The position numbers and the translations under genes were made by a program. Below are positions 17,005-24,642 of a stretch of DNA of 29,568 nucleotides, one piece after another. The notes below the pieces were generated by a model. That model had not been told where the DNA came from. It did no database searches and was given only the letters and a program-made list of their open reading frames with translations. Positions within the stretch are counted from its first letter, which is position 1, and each line of letters begins with the position of its first letter. This stretch comes from Clostridium sp. UBA6640 (GTDB lineage Bacteria; Bacillota; Clostridia; Clostridiales; Clostridiaceae), in NCBI RefSeq assembly GCF_002455975.1, contig NZ_DKLM01000036.1, positions 1-29,568 on the forward strand, given 5' to 3'.

Positions 17005-17992
17005 TACAACCACCTACCTTACTTTCACTATATATATGAGATATAATTTCTTCCATAGGTGGTTCTAGAATATTTATATCTAAAATACTTCCGTACTTTA
17101 TAATTTCCGTTAAAACTTCTTCTATATTTTCTTTCAAAGTGTCTATCTCTATCTTTACTCCATAGCCATTACTTTTTAAAACCTTAAATTTGTTTTTATC
17201 TATATGAACTTCTTCTTTAAACTTTACCTCTATAATTTTTTTATTGAGATAATTATATTTAAGGTTTTTAATGGATTCATCTAAAACCAATTGACCATGA
17301 TTTATTACTATAGCTCTTTTACAGAGTTGTTCTATGTCTCCTGCATCATGTGAAGTTAAAAATATAGTTCTTTTTTCTTCTCTATTTATCCTTAAAATAA
17401 GATCTCTAATATTTTGTTTAACTATAACATCTAGACCTATAGTAGGTTCATCTAAAAATATTACCTCCGGATTATGAATTAAAGACGCTGCTATCTCACA
17501 CCGTATTCTTTGACCAAGAGATAGCTTTCTAACAGGTATATCCATAAGTTCCTCTATCTGAAAAATTTCTTTTAAAAAGTTTATCCTTTTCTTAAGACTT
17601 ACTTCCTCCATATCATAAATTTTTCCTAAGAGATTAAAGCTATCTATAGGAGGTAGATGAAACCATAGCTGCGACTTTTGGCCAAATACAGTACCTATTT
17701 TATAAGATAACTTCTTTCTCTCAGTGGAAGGATTTAGTCCTAATATTTCCATATTCCCTTCCGTTGGATAAAGTATTCCTGTAAGCATTTTTATTGTAGT
17801 TGATTTTCCTGCTCCATTAGGCCCAATAAAAGCTAAGATTTCTCCTTTTTCTACATTAAAAGATACATCTCTAACTGCCTCTATCTCTTTATACCTAGGT
17901 GAAATCATAGATTTAATACTTCCTTTAAATCCTGGTTCTTTTGTTTTGATTTTGAATGATTTGCATAAATTATTAACGCTTATTACCGTCAT
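16997..17992 (-). CDS. ABC exporter ATP-binding protein (NatA/DrrA-like)
   Basis: A 331-residue ATPase. Walker A is GPNGAGKS (57-64), the Q-loop region is GQKSQLWFHLP, the signature is LSLGQRIRCEIA, Walker B is VIFLDEPTIGLD, and the switch histidine is in TSHDAGD. After about 230 there is a C-terminal extension typical of the DrrA/CcmA/NatA type. The ATG has GGGGGAGG five bases before it. First gene of the operon with two DUF990-like permeases, and directly downstream of a ykkC-family riboswitch. ATPases of the NatA type are among the gene classes reported behind non-guanidine ykkC variants, from memory of the literature. Confidence 0.93.
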   Translation of the reverse strand: MTVISVNNLCKSFKIKTKEPGFKGSIKSMISPRYKEIEAVRDVSFNVEKGEILAFIGPNGAGKSTTIKMLTGILYPTEGNMEILGLNPSTERKKLSYKIGTVFGQKSQLWFHLPPIDSFNLLGKIYDMEEVSLKKRINFLKEIFQIEELMDIPVRKLSLGQRIRCEIAASLIHNPEVIFLDEPTIGLDVIVKQNIRDLILRINREEKRTIFLTSHDAGDIEQLCKRAIVINHGQLVLDESIKNLKYNYLNKKIIEVKFKEEVHIDKNKFKVLKSNGYGVKIEIDTLKENIEEVLTEIIKYGSILDINILEPPMEEIISHIYSESKVGGCSE

Positions 17993-18022
17993 AAAGCCTC
18001 CCCCTTTATTTAAATTATTCTA

Positions 18023-18171
18023 ATAAAAAAAAGCCCAAAGAATAAGTCTTATAGAGACTCATCCTCTGGGCTTTTATCCCAAAAGTGTAGAAATAATTCC
18101 TGTACCGCTTGGTCCAGTCATGCAAAATAGTATCCTATCAGCATCGGAACCCTAGATACACTCCTATAATT
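18023..18171 (-). promoter_or_regulatory. ykkC-family riboswitch with overlapping terminator
   Basis: Reading the minus strand from about 18171, the RNA has AGTGTA, then the ykkC hallmark TCTAGGGTTCCG, a P2 hairpin closed by ATGC/GCAT, GACTGGACCAAGCGGTACAG, an AGGAA/TTTCT hairpin, TACACT (closing P1 with AGTGTA), and GGGATAAAAGCCC. The last GCCC is also the start of a long terminator stem (18031-18073) followed by T8. Ligand binding would hold GCCC in the aptamer and prevent termination, so this reads as an ON switch. The guanidine-I modules GAGAG and ACACG are not seen, so a type 2 variant (ppGpp, PRPP or nucleoside diphosphate) is favoured; the ligand is not settled. Confidence 0.87.
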
Positions 18172-18177
18172 TAAAAT

Positions 18178-18206
18178 ATTGTAACATATAAAAATTAACA
18201 ACTCAA
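18178..18206 (-). promoter_or_regulatory. Promoter of the riboswitch-controlled ABC exporter operon
   Basis: TTGAGT (18206 to 18201), a 17-base spacer and TACAAT (18183 to 18178) on the minus strand. The predicted start near 18171 falls about 9 bases before the P1 stem of the riboswitch, which supports both calls. Confidence 0.75.
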
Positions 18207-18310
18207 CATTTAATTACATTTTTTCAAAATTTATATAAACATAAAAACTTTATATTTACCTATAAATGCATTACTGCTTATTCTATATATACTCTAAAAA
18301 TATCCCCTTA

Positions 18311-19177
18311 TTACCACAATCGCAATTGTTCATATTCACTAGCCTTATAAAAATTCATATTTGTAGCTATACCTTCTTTTTTGCATAATTCATAAAAAAT
18401 ATTATATAATTTTTTTGAATTGGGAGATGAGCAATTATATTCATATCCATAATTTCTAATATATTTTTCTTTCATAGTAGGAAAATGTTTATCTAATTCT
18501 CTATAATAATATTCTCTTTGTCCTTCTCTTAATGTCATCCCCATAAAAGGTAAAATATATTTAGCACCTGCTGCTTTTCCCTTTTTAACTATTTGTCTTA
18601 TATTTTCTTCAGTATCATTTATAAAAGGAAGTATTGGCATCATTAATATTCCTGTATAAATCCCTTCTTCTGAAAGCTTTTTTATAGTTTTAAACCTGTC
18701 AGAAGACTTAGGTGCACCTGATTCAATTAATGTTGATAGATTATCTTCTGCAGTAGTTATGGTAATTGAAACTGCACAATAGACCTTGTTTATTTTCTTT
18801 AAAATATCTATATCTCTTTCCACTAGATTACTTTTAGTTAGGATATGCACTGGAAAACCATAAATATTTATAATCTCCAAAGCTCTTCTAGTAAGGAAAA
18901 GTTTCTTCTCTATAGGCATATAAGGATCATTCATGCTTCCTGTACCAATTGTACCTTTAACCTTCTTCTTTCTCAGCTCACCTTCAAGCAGCTCTAGAGC
19001 ATTTTCTTTCATATGTATTTCTGAGAAGTTTTTAATACCATAACAACTACTTGTAGAATCACAGTAAATACATCCATGCTGACAGCCTCTATAAAGATTC
19101 ATATTGTATTTAAGCCCAAATAGTTTATCCTCTTTAATAGTTGAAAGAAGAGTCTTTGCCTGAATCATTTTTGCCAT
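18311..19177 (-). CDS. Radical SAM protein, spore photoproduct lyase-like (COG1533 type)
   Basis: A 289-residue protein with the radical SAM cluster motif RGCQHGCIYC (Cys32, Cys36, Cys39; spacing CX3CX2C), which binds a 4Fe-4S cluster and S-adenosylmethionine. The downstream GTIGTGSMNDPYMPIE and the segments HILTKSNLVERDID and SITITTAED match the COG1533 family, related to spore photoproduct lyase. True SplB has a conserved thiol near its C-terminus that I could not identify here, so DNA repair is not assured. The start at 19177 has GAGGTG six bases before it; a longer frame begins at 19207 without a site. It lies 69 bases after the methyltransferase-like gene with no terminator between, so the two are probably one operon. 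Confidence 0.85.
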   Translation of the reverse strand: MAKMIQAKTLLSTIKEDKLFGLKYNMNLYRGCQHGCIYCDSTSSCYGIKNFSEIHMKENALELLEGELRKKKVKGTIGTGSMNDPYMPIEKKLFLTRRALEIINIYGFPVHILTKSNLVERDIDILKKINKVYCAVSITITTAEDNLSTLIESGAPKSSDRFKTIKKLSEEGIYTGILMMPILPFINDTEENIRQIVKKGKAAGAKYILPFMGMTLREGQREYYYRELDKHFPTMKEKYIRNYGYEYNCSSPNSKKLYNIFYELCKKEGIATNMNFYKASEYEQLRLW

Positions 19178-19246
19178 AACTTTCACCTCAATACTTATAT
19201 AATGCATTTCTAATATTTAAGCCTATTACTGCACTATTATATATAT

Positions 19247-20614
19247 TTATTGCTTATTATAAGTAAACTTATATAATTGAATTGCTTGTTTGCCATAAAT
19301 TCTAACTATTTTAGGCGGTTTCGCATATTCTATATTTATGTTTATATTTTCCTCACTCAATAATAAGCTTTCAGTTTTCATAGCATTAACTAAGCTAATT
19401 TTTCTGCTATCAGGGAAAATAATATATACAACACTATTATTACTCTCCTTTAATAGTTCAGCAATATCCTTTGCTAAAGTATTTAAATTAATATTAAACG
19501 GAGGGTCACATATAACCCTATCAAATTTTTTTCTATATTTATTTTGTATAAATTTTGTTAAGCCAGTATTTAAATCATATTTGACAAACTTAAGACCTTT
19601 ATTCTCTCTAAATCTATTATCCCGTTCAAATAGCACTACATTTTTATTAATTTTATATGCATATTGAGCTATTGAAGGAGTAACTAAGCAAGCAGTATAG
19701 CCTTCACATAATTCTGCTAAATTTAACGTAGTTTCATTTGAGAAAAAATACTGCATATATTCTAAATTTTGATTTAATTTGACATAAGATTCAGAATTAT
19801 TATAGGATAATTCTACATAAGGAAATCTTAAATTATTTCTATGTGCAAAGAGTCTGTCTATCCCATTATCCTTCATTAAGGATAGTACATTTCTTTTCTG
19901 TAAATCTACGTTAAAATCTTTTTCTTTTTTAATAAATTTTAGCCATATAAAAACATTGGCATTTCTATGATTATCAGTGTACAGCCTATAATTTTCATAT
20001 TCTAATTGTAATCCAAATTCATGTATTAAAGTCCAAGCCTTTAATACCCATGCTGGTGTAGAAAGTATTAATAATACTCCCCCTGTTTCTAATAAATCTT
20101 TAGATCTAATTAATAACTTTTCAAATATCTCATATTCAATTCCTATTTTAATATAAAATCTACTTATAGGTATTTCTATCATTTTTTCATTTGTATTAAT
20201 AAATCCTGCAACAAAAACATTAAACCTCTCATTTTTATACTCTATATTATCTATATTTTCATTTGAAAAAATAGGTTGTGTGTGTAAGCATCCTGTTAAT
20301 AGCCCACTAATATTTTTCCATTTTTCATTATAAAGTAATTCAACCTTACTATTCTTTTCAGCTTGATTTATCTTATTTGATATTAGCTTTTGTGGTTTAT
20401 AAATATATGATACTGTCCATATAATTGTATCTACTTCTGAACAAGTAATTAGTACCTTATCTGTATTCTTAATACATCCGAAATTAACTAAAGATATTAT
20501 ATTCCATATATTGAATACTTTATAAGATAAAATGTTTAGTTTTTCATTTTCATAAATTAATTCTGTTGCACTAACAATATCCTCCACTGTTGCAAAAACT
20601 CCCTTTTCCTCCAT
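19247..20614 (-). CDS. Two-domain methyltransferase-like protein with a DPPF motif
   Basis: A 455-residue protein. The C-terminal part (about 285-455) shows LVTPSIAQYAYKINKNVVLFERDNRF, then YDLN and FDRVICDPPFNI with DPPF at 370-373. This order (a TPS segment, an acidic residue plus RF, YDxN, then DPPF) resembles the PF10237 family, typified by EEF1A lysine methyltransferase 1 and first named N6-adenine methyltransferase. The N-terminal part (1-270) looks like a second, degraded alpha/beta fold with GGVLLILSTP at about 180-190. It likely uses S-adenosylmethionine; whether the target is protein, RNA, DNA or a small molecule is unknown. The ATG has GGAGGA eight bases upstream. An unusually complex leader precedes it, and a radical SAM gene follows in the same operon. 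Confidence 0.75.
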   Translation of the reverse strand: MEEKGVFATVEDIVSATELIYENEKLNILSYKVFNIWNIISLVNFGCIKNTDKVLITCSEVDTIIWTVSYIYKPQKLISNKINQAEKNSKVELLYNEKWKNISGLLTGCLHTQPIFSNENIDNIEYKNERFNVFVAGFINTNEKMIEIPISRFYIKIGIEYEIFEKLLIRSKDLLETGGVLLILSTPAWVLKAWTLIHEFGLQLEYENYRLYTDNHRNANVFIWLKFIKKEKDFNVDLQKRNVLSLMKDNGIDRLFAHRNNLRFPYVELSYNNSESYVKLNQNLEYMQYFFSNETTLNLAELCEGYTACLVTPSIAQYAYKINKNVVLFERDNRFRENKGLKFVKYDLNTGLTKFIQNKYRKKFDRVICDPPFNINLNTLAKDIAELLKESNNSVVYIIFPDSRKISLVNAMKTESLLLSEENININIEYAKPPKIVRIYGKQAIQLYKFTYNKQ

Positions 20615-20625
20615 TGATAAATCCT

Positions 20626-20646
20626 CCTTAAAAATAATTTTTAAGG
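20626..20646 (-). promoter_or_regulatory. Hairpin covering the Shine-Dalgarno of the methyltransferase-like gene
   Basis: A perfect 10-bp inverted repeat with a one-base centre (CCTTAAAAAT and ATTTTTAAGG on the minus strand; in practice about 8 bp with a 5-base loop). Its 3' arm runs into AAGGAGG, so part of the ribosome binding site is paired when the hairpin forms. Confidence 0.55.
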
Positions 20647-20672
20647 CCTATTCCATTGGGTTATTGAATATA

Positions 20673-20710
20673 GAAAAAGGCTACAAAAAAGCGTAGCTTT
20701 CTTGTAGCCT
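20673..20710 (-). terminator. Terminator between the leader and the methyltransferase-like gene
   Basis: A 15-bp stem with one mismatch (20678-20692 pairs with 20696-20710) and a 3-base loop. On the minus strand it is followed by TTTTT. It lies between the only clear promoter and the coding region, so the gene would need read-through. Confidence 0.75.
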
Positions 20711-20761
20711 AAAAAATCCGTAAATTAATTTAAATACAAAATTAAAAATTACAATTTTAGT

Positions 20762-20921
20762 TCTATAAGATTTATGCCTTCTAATTGCTAACTATAAAAG
20801 AAGTACACAAAAAAACCTAATGGGCTAGGCGTTTTAAAACTTCTTTTAATCAATTTTCAGTTTTGAAAATTAATTAGCAATTAGTGACTGTCATTCTTAT
20901 AGTACCTCCTATATTTTTATA
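20762..20921 (-). promoter_or_regulatory. Structured attenuator-like leader RNA
   Basis: Starting near 20921, the minus-strand RNA can form several stems. The long-range one is CTAATTGCTAA with TTAGCAATTAG (20874-20884 with 20781-20791, 11 bp perfect). Inside it are a hairpin AATTAATTTTC/GAAAATTGATT right after the mini-ORF stop, and AAAAGAAGT/ACTTCTTTT enclosing CCTA/TAGG with a T7 run (about 20811-20830), a possible early terminator. The first arm of the long-range stem lies wholly within the mini-ORF, so a ribosome there would disrupt it. Confidence 0.6.
20874..20894 (-). CDS. Six-codon leader peptide MTVTNC
   Basis: ATG at 20894, stop TAA ending at 20874, with a perfect AGGAGG (20910 to 20905) ten bases upstream. 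The codons and stop overlap one arm of the long leader stem. Mini-ORFs placed like this control antibiotic-resistance and other genes by ribosome stalling. No other evidence that it is translated; a chance frame or the remnant of a disrupted gene start is possible. Confidence 0.45.
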   Translation of the reverse strand: MTVTNC

Positions 20922-20927
20922 TGGTAT

Positions 20928-20956
20928 ATTATAACAAATAAGTAAAAATAAATCAA
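20928..20956 (-). promoter_or_regulatory. Promoter of the methyltransferase/radical SAM operon
   Basis: TTGATT (20956 to 20951), a 17-base spacer and TATAAT (20933 to 20928) on the minus strand. The start near 20921 lies about 300 bases before the coding region. Confidence 0.75.
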
Positions 20957-21049
20957 TTTATTATATAATATATTAATGGAAAATAACATTACATCATTCA
21001 ATTTATATTCTAACTCTAAAATAGCAAATCTTTATGCTTCCAAGTATCA

Positions 21050-21114
21050 GGGACGGTTCATTAAAATTTTTTAATTTCTTAATTTGTAATTTGTAAAAAG
21101 TAATGAACCGTCCC
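21050..21114. repeat. Palindromic repeat with GGGACGGTTCATTA ends, copy 1
   Basis: Left arm 21050-21063 and right arm TAATGAACCGTCCC 21101-21114, perfect over 14 bp, with an AT-rich centre. The right end supplies the last base of the stop codon of the adjacent reductase-like gene. Family ends match copies at 25944 and 26750 and, with GTGAC in place of GGGAC, at 23091. Confidence 0.85.
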
Positions 21115-21944
21115 TATACGTTGCTGAATACATTTCCTAACAGTTCTCTACACTTAGATGTGTTTAGTGATAAATCTAATGAGCGATTATTTTTAGCAGC
21201 ATACTCTTCATCAATAAAATCACTTTTAATTAAATTAACATCTAAATTTAAATATGCTGCCATTTTTCTATAATAATTATAATAACTTTCCTTCTTTTCT
21301 GGCCCTAAATGAATAATTCCTTTATAATCACATTTTATCAATTCTAGTATAGCTTCTGCTAACTCATCTACTTTTACAAAAGTATTATATAAATTTTCTG
21401 TTCTTACAACCTCTTGTTTTTCTTCTAATTTATTAATTAAATCAGATATCCGTTTATCCCACTTTCCATTTATATCTTGTCCATAAATAGCACCTGGTCT
21501 TATGATAATATAATTGCCATGCCTCTTAACTATTTTCTCACCATCTATTTTTGCATTTGAATATAATGCCAATAACTCATTACTATTTTTATATTTAGGG
21601 CTATCTTCTTCACTATAATCACTTTTTCCATTAAAGACAGCATTTGTTGACATAAAAATTAACTTCTGCTTATGCGATAAGTATTTTAAGATATTATTTA
21701 GACCCATTTCTATTAAATATTTTTCACTTTCTCTACTTATTAAGCTCCATAAAACAATATCTGGTTTGAACTTATATATTATAGCTCTAACTTCTTCCTC
21801 ATTAGTTACATCAAATTTTATTAACTCGCTACAATTGTTTGATCCATAACAAGTTCCCAGTACATTAAAATCTAATTGAGATTTCATTTTTTTATAAATA
21901 TGTCCACCTAAAAATCCACTTGCCCCTAAAATTAAAATATTCAT
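21114..21944 (-). CDS. NAD(P)-dependent sugar-nucleotide reductase/epimerase-like protein (RmlD-like)
   Basis: A 276-residue extended short-chain dehydrogenase. The N-terminus has MNILILGASGFLGGH, the glycine-rich cofactor-binding loop. Later features are a STNAVFNG strand with the catalytic Ser/Thr region, the active-site YxxxK in LYSNAKIDGEK, and IIRPGAIYG. This pattern fits dTDP-4-dehydrorhamnose reductase (RmlD) relatives, but no other rhamnose genes are nearby, so the substrate is open. The start at 21944 has AAAGGA nine bases upstream; a frame from 21980 has no site. The stop codon is completed by the palindromic repeat that abuts the gene, so the original end may have been slightly different. 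Confidence 0.85.
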   Translation of the reverse strand: MNILILGASGFLGGHIYKKMKSQLDFNVLGTCYGSNNCSELIKFDVTNEEEVRAIIYKFKPDIVLWSLISRESEKYLIEMGLNNILKYLSHKQKLIFMSTNAVFNGKSDYSEEDSPKYKNSNELLALYSNAKIDGEKIVKRHGNYIIIRPGAIYGQDINGKWDKRISDLINKLEEKQEVVRTENLYNTFVKVDELAEAILELIKCDYKGIIHLGPEKKESYYNYYRKMAAYLNLDVNLIKSDFIDEEYAAKNNRSLDLSLNTSKCRELLGNVFSNV

Positions 21945-22019
21945 TTTATTGTTCCTTTCTATAATTATAAAAAGCTTCATTATTAAATACTAAATTAACA
22001 ATAACTATTATAAGCTTCA

Positions 22020-22048
22020 TTGAATAATTTGTCCAATTATGTTATATT
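22020..22048 (+). promoter_or_regulatory. Promoter of the lipoprotein gene
   Basis: TTGAAT (22020-22025), a 17-base spacer, TATATT (22043-22048). It reads away from the divergent reductase-like gene. Confidence 0.55.
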
Positions 22049-22129
22049 TTAGATATTAGTGTTAATTATAGTAAATATAAATTAGAAATTAAAATTTTAT
22101 AGTACAAAAGTACATAAGGGGGATAAACA

Positions 22130-22975
22130 TTGAGAAAAAAATTATTTTACTTAAGCATTATACTGGTTTACACAATTACTTTTTTAGGGTGTTCCATTGG
22201 TACCAATAAAATAAAAGATGAAGGAATAACCTCATTAAAAGAAAAAAATTATAATAATGCCTTAATTAAATTTAATGAAGTATTAAATAAGGATAGTCAA
22301 AATACAGATGCAATAGCTTTAAAAGAACTTGCAGAGAATTGTATATTTCTAGTAGACAAATATAACAATAATGAGTTTTCTAGCGTAATTGAAGCTTATG
22401 ACAAAATTAAAATTAATCCAAACTTTAATTTTGTTAATGTAGATATTGATAATATATATAATGATGCTAAGAAAAAGCCTAATCTTAAATTAAAATATGT
22501 AGTATATGGTTCTAAAGAATTTGACAAAAGCAGCTATTTTGAAGACGAAAAGGGAGAAATTTTATTAGCAAGTGATACAAAAAGTGAATTACAAGACGGT
22601 GCTTTTATAATAAATACTACACGACCTTTAACTGAAGCTCTATTTGAAATAGAGAATATAGGCATAGATCCTGCGGAAGATGTTGTTTTAAATTTAGAAT
22701 TTAACCATATGGCCATAGAATTCACACCTGGACATCCTAAATGGATGGGTGTTTCTAATATCCATGGATTAGGTTTATGGAACGAGATAAAATTTATTGA
22801 GAATGATGGACCTCTTTATAAAGACATTCCAATAAAATTTAAATTTTCTTTTGCAAACTCTTTAGTTCATCCTGATGCAAATATAGAGGTAACTTTACTG
22901 GCAAAAAATTGTACACCAAAAAAATTCAAAATTCCTGTAAAAGTTAAAGATACGAGTTATGATTTAAAACAATAA
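22130..22975 (+). CDS. Predicted lipoprotein with a TPR-like N-terminal region
   Basis: A 281-residue protein. Residues 1-21 form a lipoprotein signal: positive RKK, a hydrophobic stretch and FLGC, with Cys21 as the probable lipidation site (the -3 Phe is unusual). Residues about 30-70 contain a TPR-like pair of helices (ITSLKEKNYNNALIKFNEVL). The rest is rich in beta strand and has no assignment. It starts with TTG at 22130, after GGGGGAT. It is predicted to sit on the outer face of the cell membrane. A terminator follows at 23003. Function unknown. Confidence 0.8.
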   Translation: MRKKLFYLSIILVYTITFLGCSIGTNKIKDEGITSLKEKNYNNALIKFNEVLNKDSQNTDAIALKELAENCIFLVDKYNNNEFSSVIEAYDKIKINPNFNFVNVDIDNIYNDAKKKPNLKLKYVVYGSKEFDKSSYFEDEKGEILLASDTKSELQDGAFIINTTRPLTEALFEIENIGIDPAEDVVLNLEFNHMAIEFTPGHPKWMGVSNIHGLGLWNEIKFIENDGPLYKDIPIKFKFSFANSLVHPDANIEVTLLAKNCTPKKFKIPVKVKDTSYDLKQ

Positions 22976-23002
22976 AACATTTTGAAAATTATATATCCAA
23001 GT

Positions 23003-23036
23003 AGTCTCCATCATTTATTATGTTGGAGACTTTATT
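23003..23036 (+). terminator. Terminator of the lipoprotein gene
   Basis: AGTCTCCA (23003-23010) pairs with TGGAGACT (23024-23031), followed by TTATT. Position just after the stop fits. Confidence 0.75.
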
Positions 23037-23090
23037 GTGTTCATAACTATACTTATTTTCAAATTGCACTTTAAATTTTAACTTTTAAGA

Positions 23091-23143
23091 AAGTGACGGT
23101 TCATTAAAATTTGATGATAATATATTTTAATGAACCGTCACTT
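23091..23143. repeat. Palindromic repeat, copy 2, with GTGAC ends
   Basis: Perfect 20-bp arms AAGTGACGGTTCATTAAAAT (23091-23110) and its complement (23124-23143) around 13 bases. The end base differs from the other copies (GTGAC for GGGAC) and the change is matched on both sides, so pairing is kept. Confidence 0.85.
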
Positions 23144-23220
23144 AAATATTATTGTTCCTTTATGTAACTACTTAAAATATTGATTAATCAGCTATAATTT
23201 AATTTTCATCATTTTTATTA

Positions 23221-24336
23221 TCAAGCTAATGATTCTTCTACAATTTTTTTATTTACTAAATAATTACATCCAAAATAAGAGTCATCAAATAATTCTACTT
23301 TGGATAATAGCTCTACATCTCTAATTTTATCCCAATTAATTTTCTTACTTATTTTTTCTAATACTCTTTCTGAATCAAAACCTAAATATCCCCTATTGTA
23401 ATAATTTATTATTTTAGGTTCAACATATTCTGTCAATTTGATTGAATTATGCTTATTTATTATTTCAATATATAAATCAATTAAGGCTCTTTCTCTTTTT
23501 TTAATTGAAGTAGCATGCATTGCATTGTCTATAAATGGCATAACTCTCTTCGATATTTCTAACTTTTTAAAAGCTGTACCAAGCCATTTACTATACGGAT
23601 AATATTTTTTCTCATAATAAAAGCATAACTTAATTAGTTTATTTAAAATTCTATTAGTTATAATATTTTCTCCTATAGCATCATTGTTCTCTCTGCATCT
23701 GCCTATAAAAGCCTGTTCTTCATTGATAGATTTCCATAAAAAGAATATACGTAAAAGCAAAACCTCATTAGGGAAAAAACTTAAAAGATTTCTTACTTTA
23801 GTTAATTCCCCAATTCCATCATGAAAAACTTCACCACTTGTTAACTCAAGCAAATTCTGAGGTGGAAACGCCATCCATTGCTCAAATTCAACTTTGGAGT
23901 GGATATCTACTGAAATATCTCTATTAAAAAAATTACTAACTGTTTCTATTTCAATAAAATGATTTATAGGATAGCTTTCTTTAAACTGCATGTATGCATT
24001 ATTAAACCATCCTTCAATAGCTTTATAATTTGTAGGAAATCCTCTGTATTGAGAGGGCAAATTATATTTAAAAAAATCATCCAATTCTCTCTTTATTTCA
24101 TTAAAATTATTTTCTTCTAAAAATATCTGTAATCTTGGTCCCCAGACATGATCTGTTGACTTATAATCATCAAAACCTAATACATCTGAACAATGACCCA
24201 TTAGAGCCGCTGAATATTTTACATTTGAAAATTTTTTATCAAGTAAAGGCTTTACTATATCAAAATAAAAGCCTTTATTCAATTCTAAACCTGGAATAAA
24301 TTCTTCCGGTCCTTTACATACAAATACATCATTCAT
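23221..24336 (-). CDS. DUF4037 domain protein
   Basis: A 371-residue protein. The segment GHCSDVLGFDDYKSTDHVWG with PRLQIFL (about residues 47-73) is the signature of DUF4037 proteins. These have a nucleotidyltransferase-like N-terminal part (the GS/GHxSD...D pattern with acidic residues) and a helical C-terminal part. Whether it transfers nucleotides is not known. The gene stands alone, with palindromic repeats on the left (23091) and a half copy on the right (24381). No clear Shine-Dalgarno stands out before the ATG at 24336 beyond AGGAGA. Confidence 0.85.
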   Translation of the reverse strand: MNDVFVCKGPEEFIPGLELNKGFYFDIVKPLLDKKFSNVKYSAALMGHCSDVLGFDDYKSTDHVWGPRLQIFLEENNFNEIKRELDDFFKYNLPSQYRGFPTNYKAIEGWFNNAYMQFKESYPINHFIEIETVSNFFNRDISVDIHSKVEFEQWMAFPPQNLLELTSGEVFHDGIGELTKVRNLLSFFPNEVLLLRIFFLWKSINEEQAFIGRCRENNDAIGENIITNRILNKLIKLCFYYEKKYYPYSKWLGTAFKKLEISKRVMPFIDNAMHATSIKKRERALIDLYIEIINKHNSIKLTEYVEPKIINYYNRGYLGFDSERVLEKISKKINWDKIRDVELLSKVELFDDSYFGCNYLVNKKIVEESLA

Positions 24337-24380
24337 ATTAATAAAATCTCCTATATATTTAATTCTAAATTAACTATTTT

Positions 24381-24393
24381 TATGAACCGTTCC
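24381..24393. repeat. Half copy of the GGGACGGTTCATTA repeat
   Basis: TATGAACCGTTCC is the right arm of the repeat family in a variant with GGAAC, like the half copy at 13941. It lies just upstream of the DUF4037 gene. Confidence 0.45.
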
Positions 24394-24560
24394 TTAGCTA
24401 TAGATTTCTTACTAAGTTTTTACTTAACATTTACATAGTATTTAAATTATAGCATTATTTTCATAATATTTTTAATATTTAATCTACCATTTTACTTCTG
24501 ATGCATCTTCATGAACTAATTATTTAGCAATTCAAATTTCTTATTTAATCTGTTACTCTA

Positions 24561-24588
24561 TTGAAAACATAAAATAAATTTATATATT
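24561..24588 (+). promoter_or_regulatory. Promoter of the exported-protein gene
   Basis: TTGAAA (24561-24566), a 16-base spacer and TATATT (24583-24588). Confidence 0.5.
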
Positions 24589-24642
24589 TCTATCTTAATA
24601 CACAAAATAGATTTAAAGATTATTTTATTGAGGAGAAATCAA

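Noticed and set aside
18023..18171. T-box leader
   Set aside because: No specifier loop or T-box sequence; the conserved AGGGTTCCG and GGGATAAAAGCCC segments are those of the ykkC family.
20774..20890. Transposable element between 20781 and 20884 with CTAATTGCTAA ends
   Set aside because: The arms look like terminal repeats, but the ribosome site, mini-ORF, T-run and downstream gene fit a transcribed leader better. Not fully excluded.
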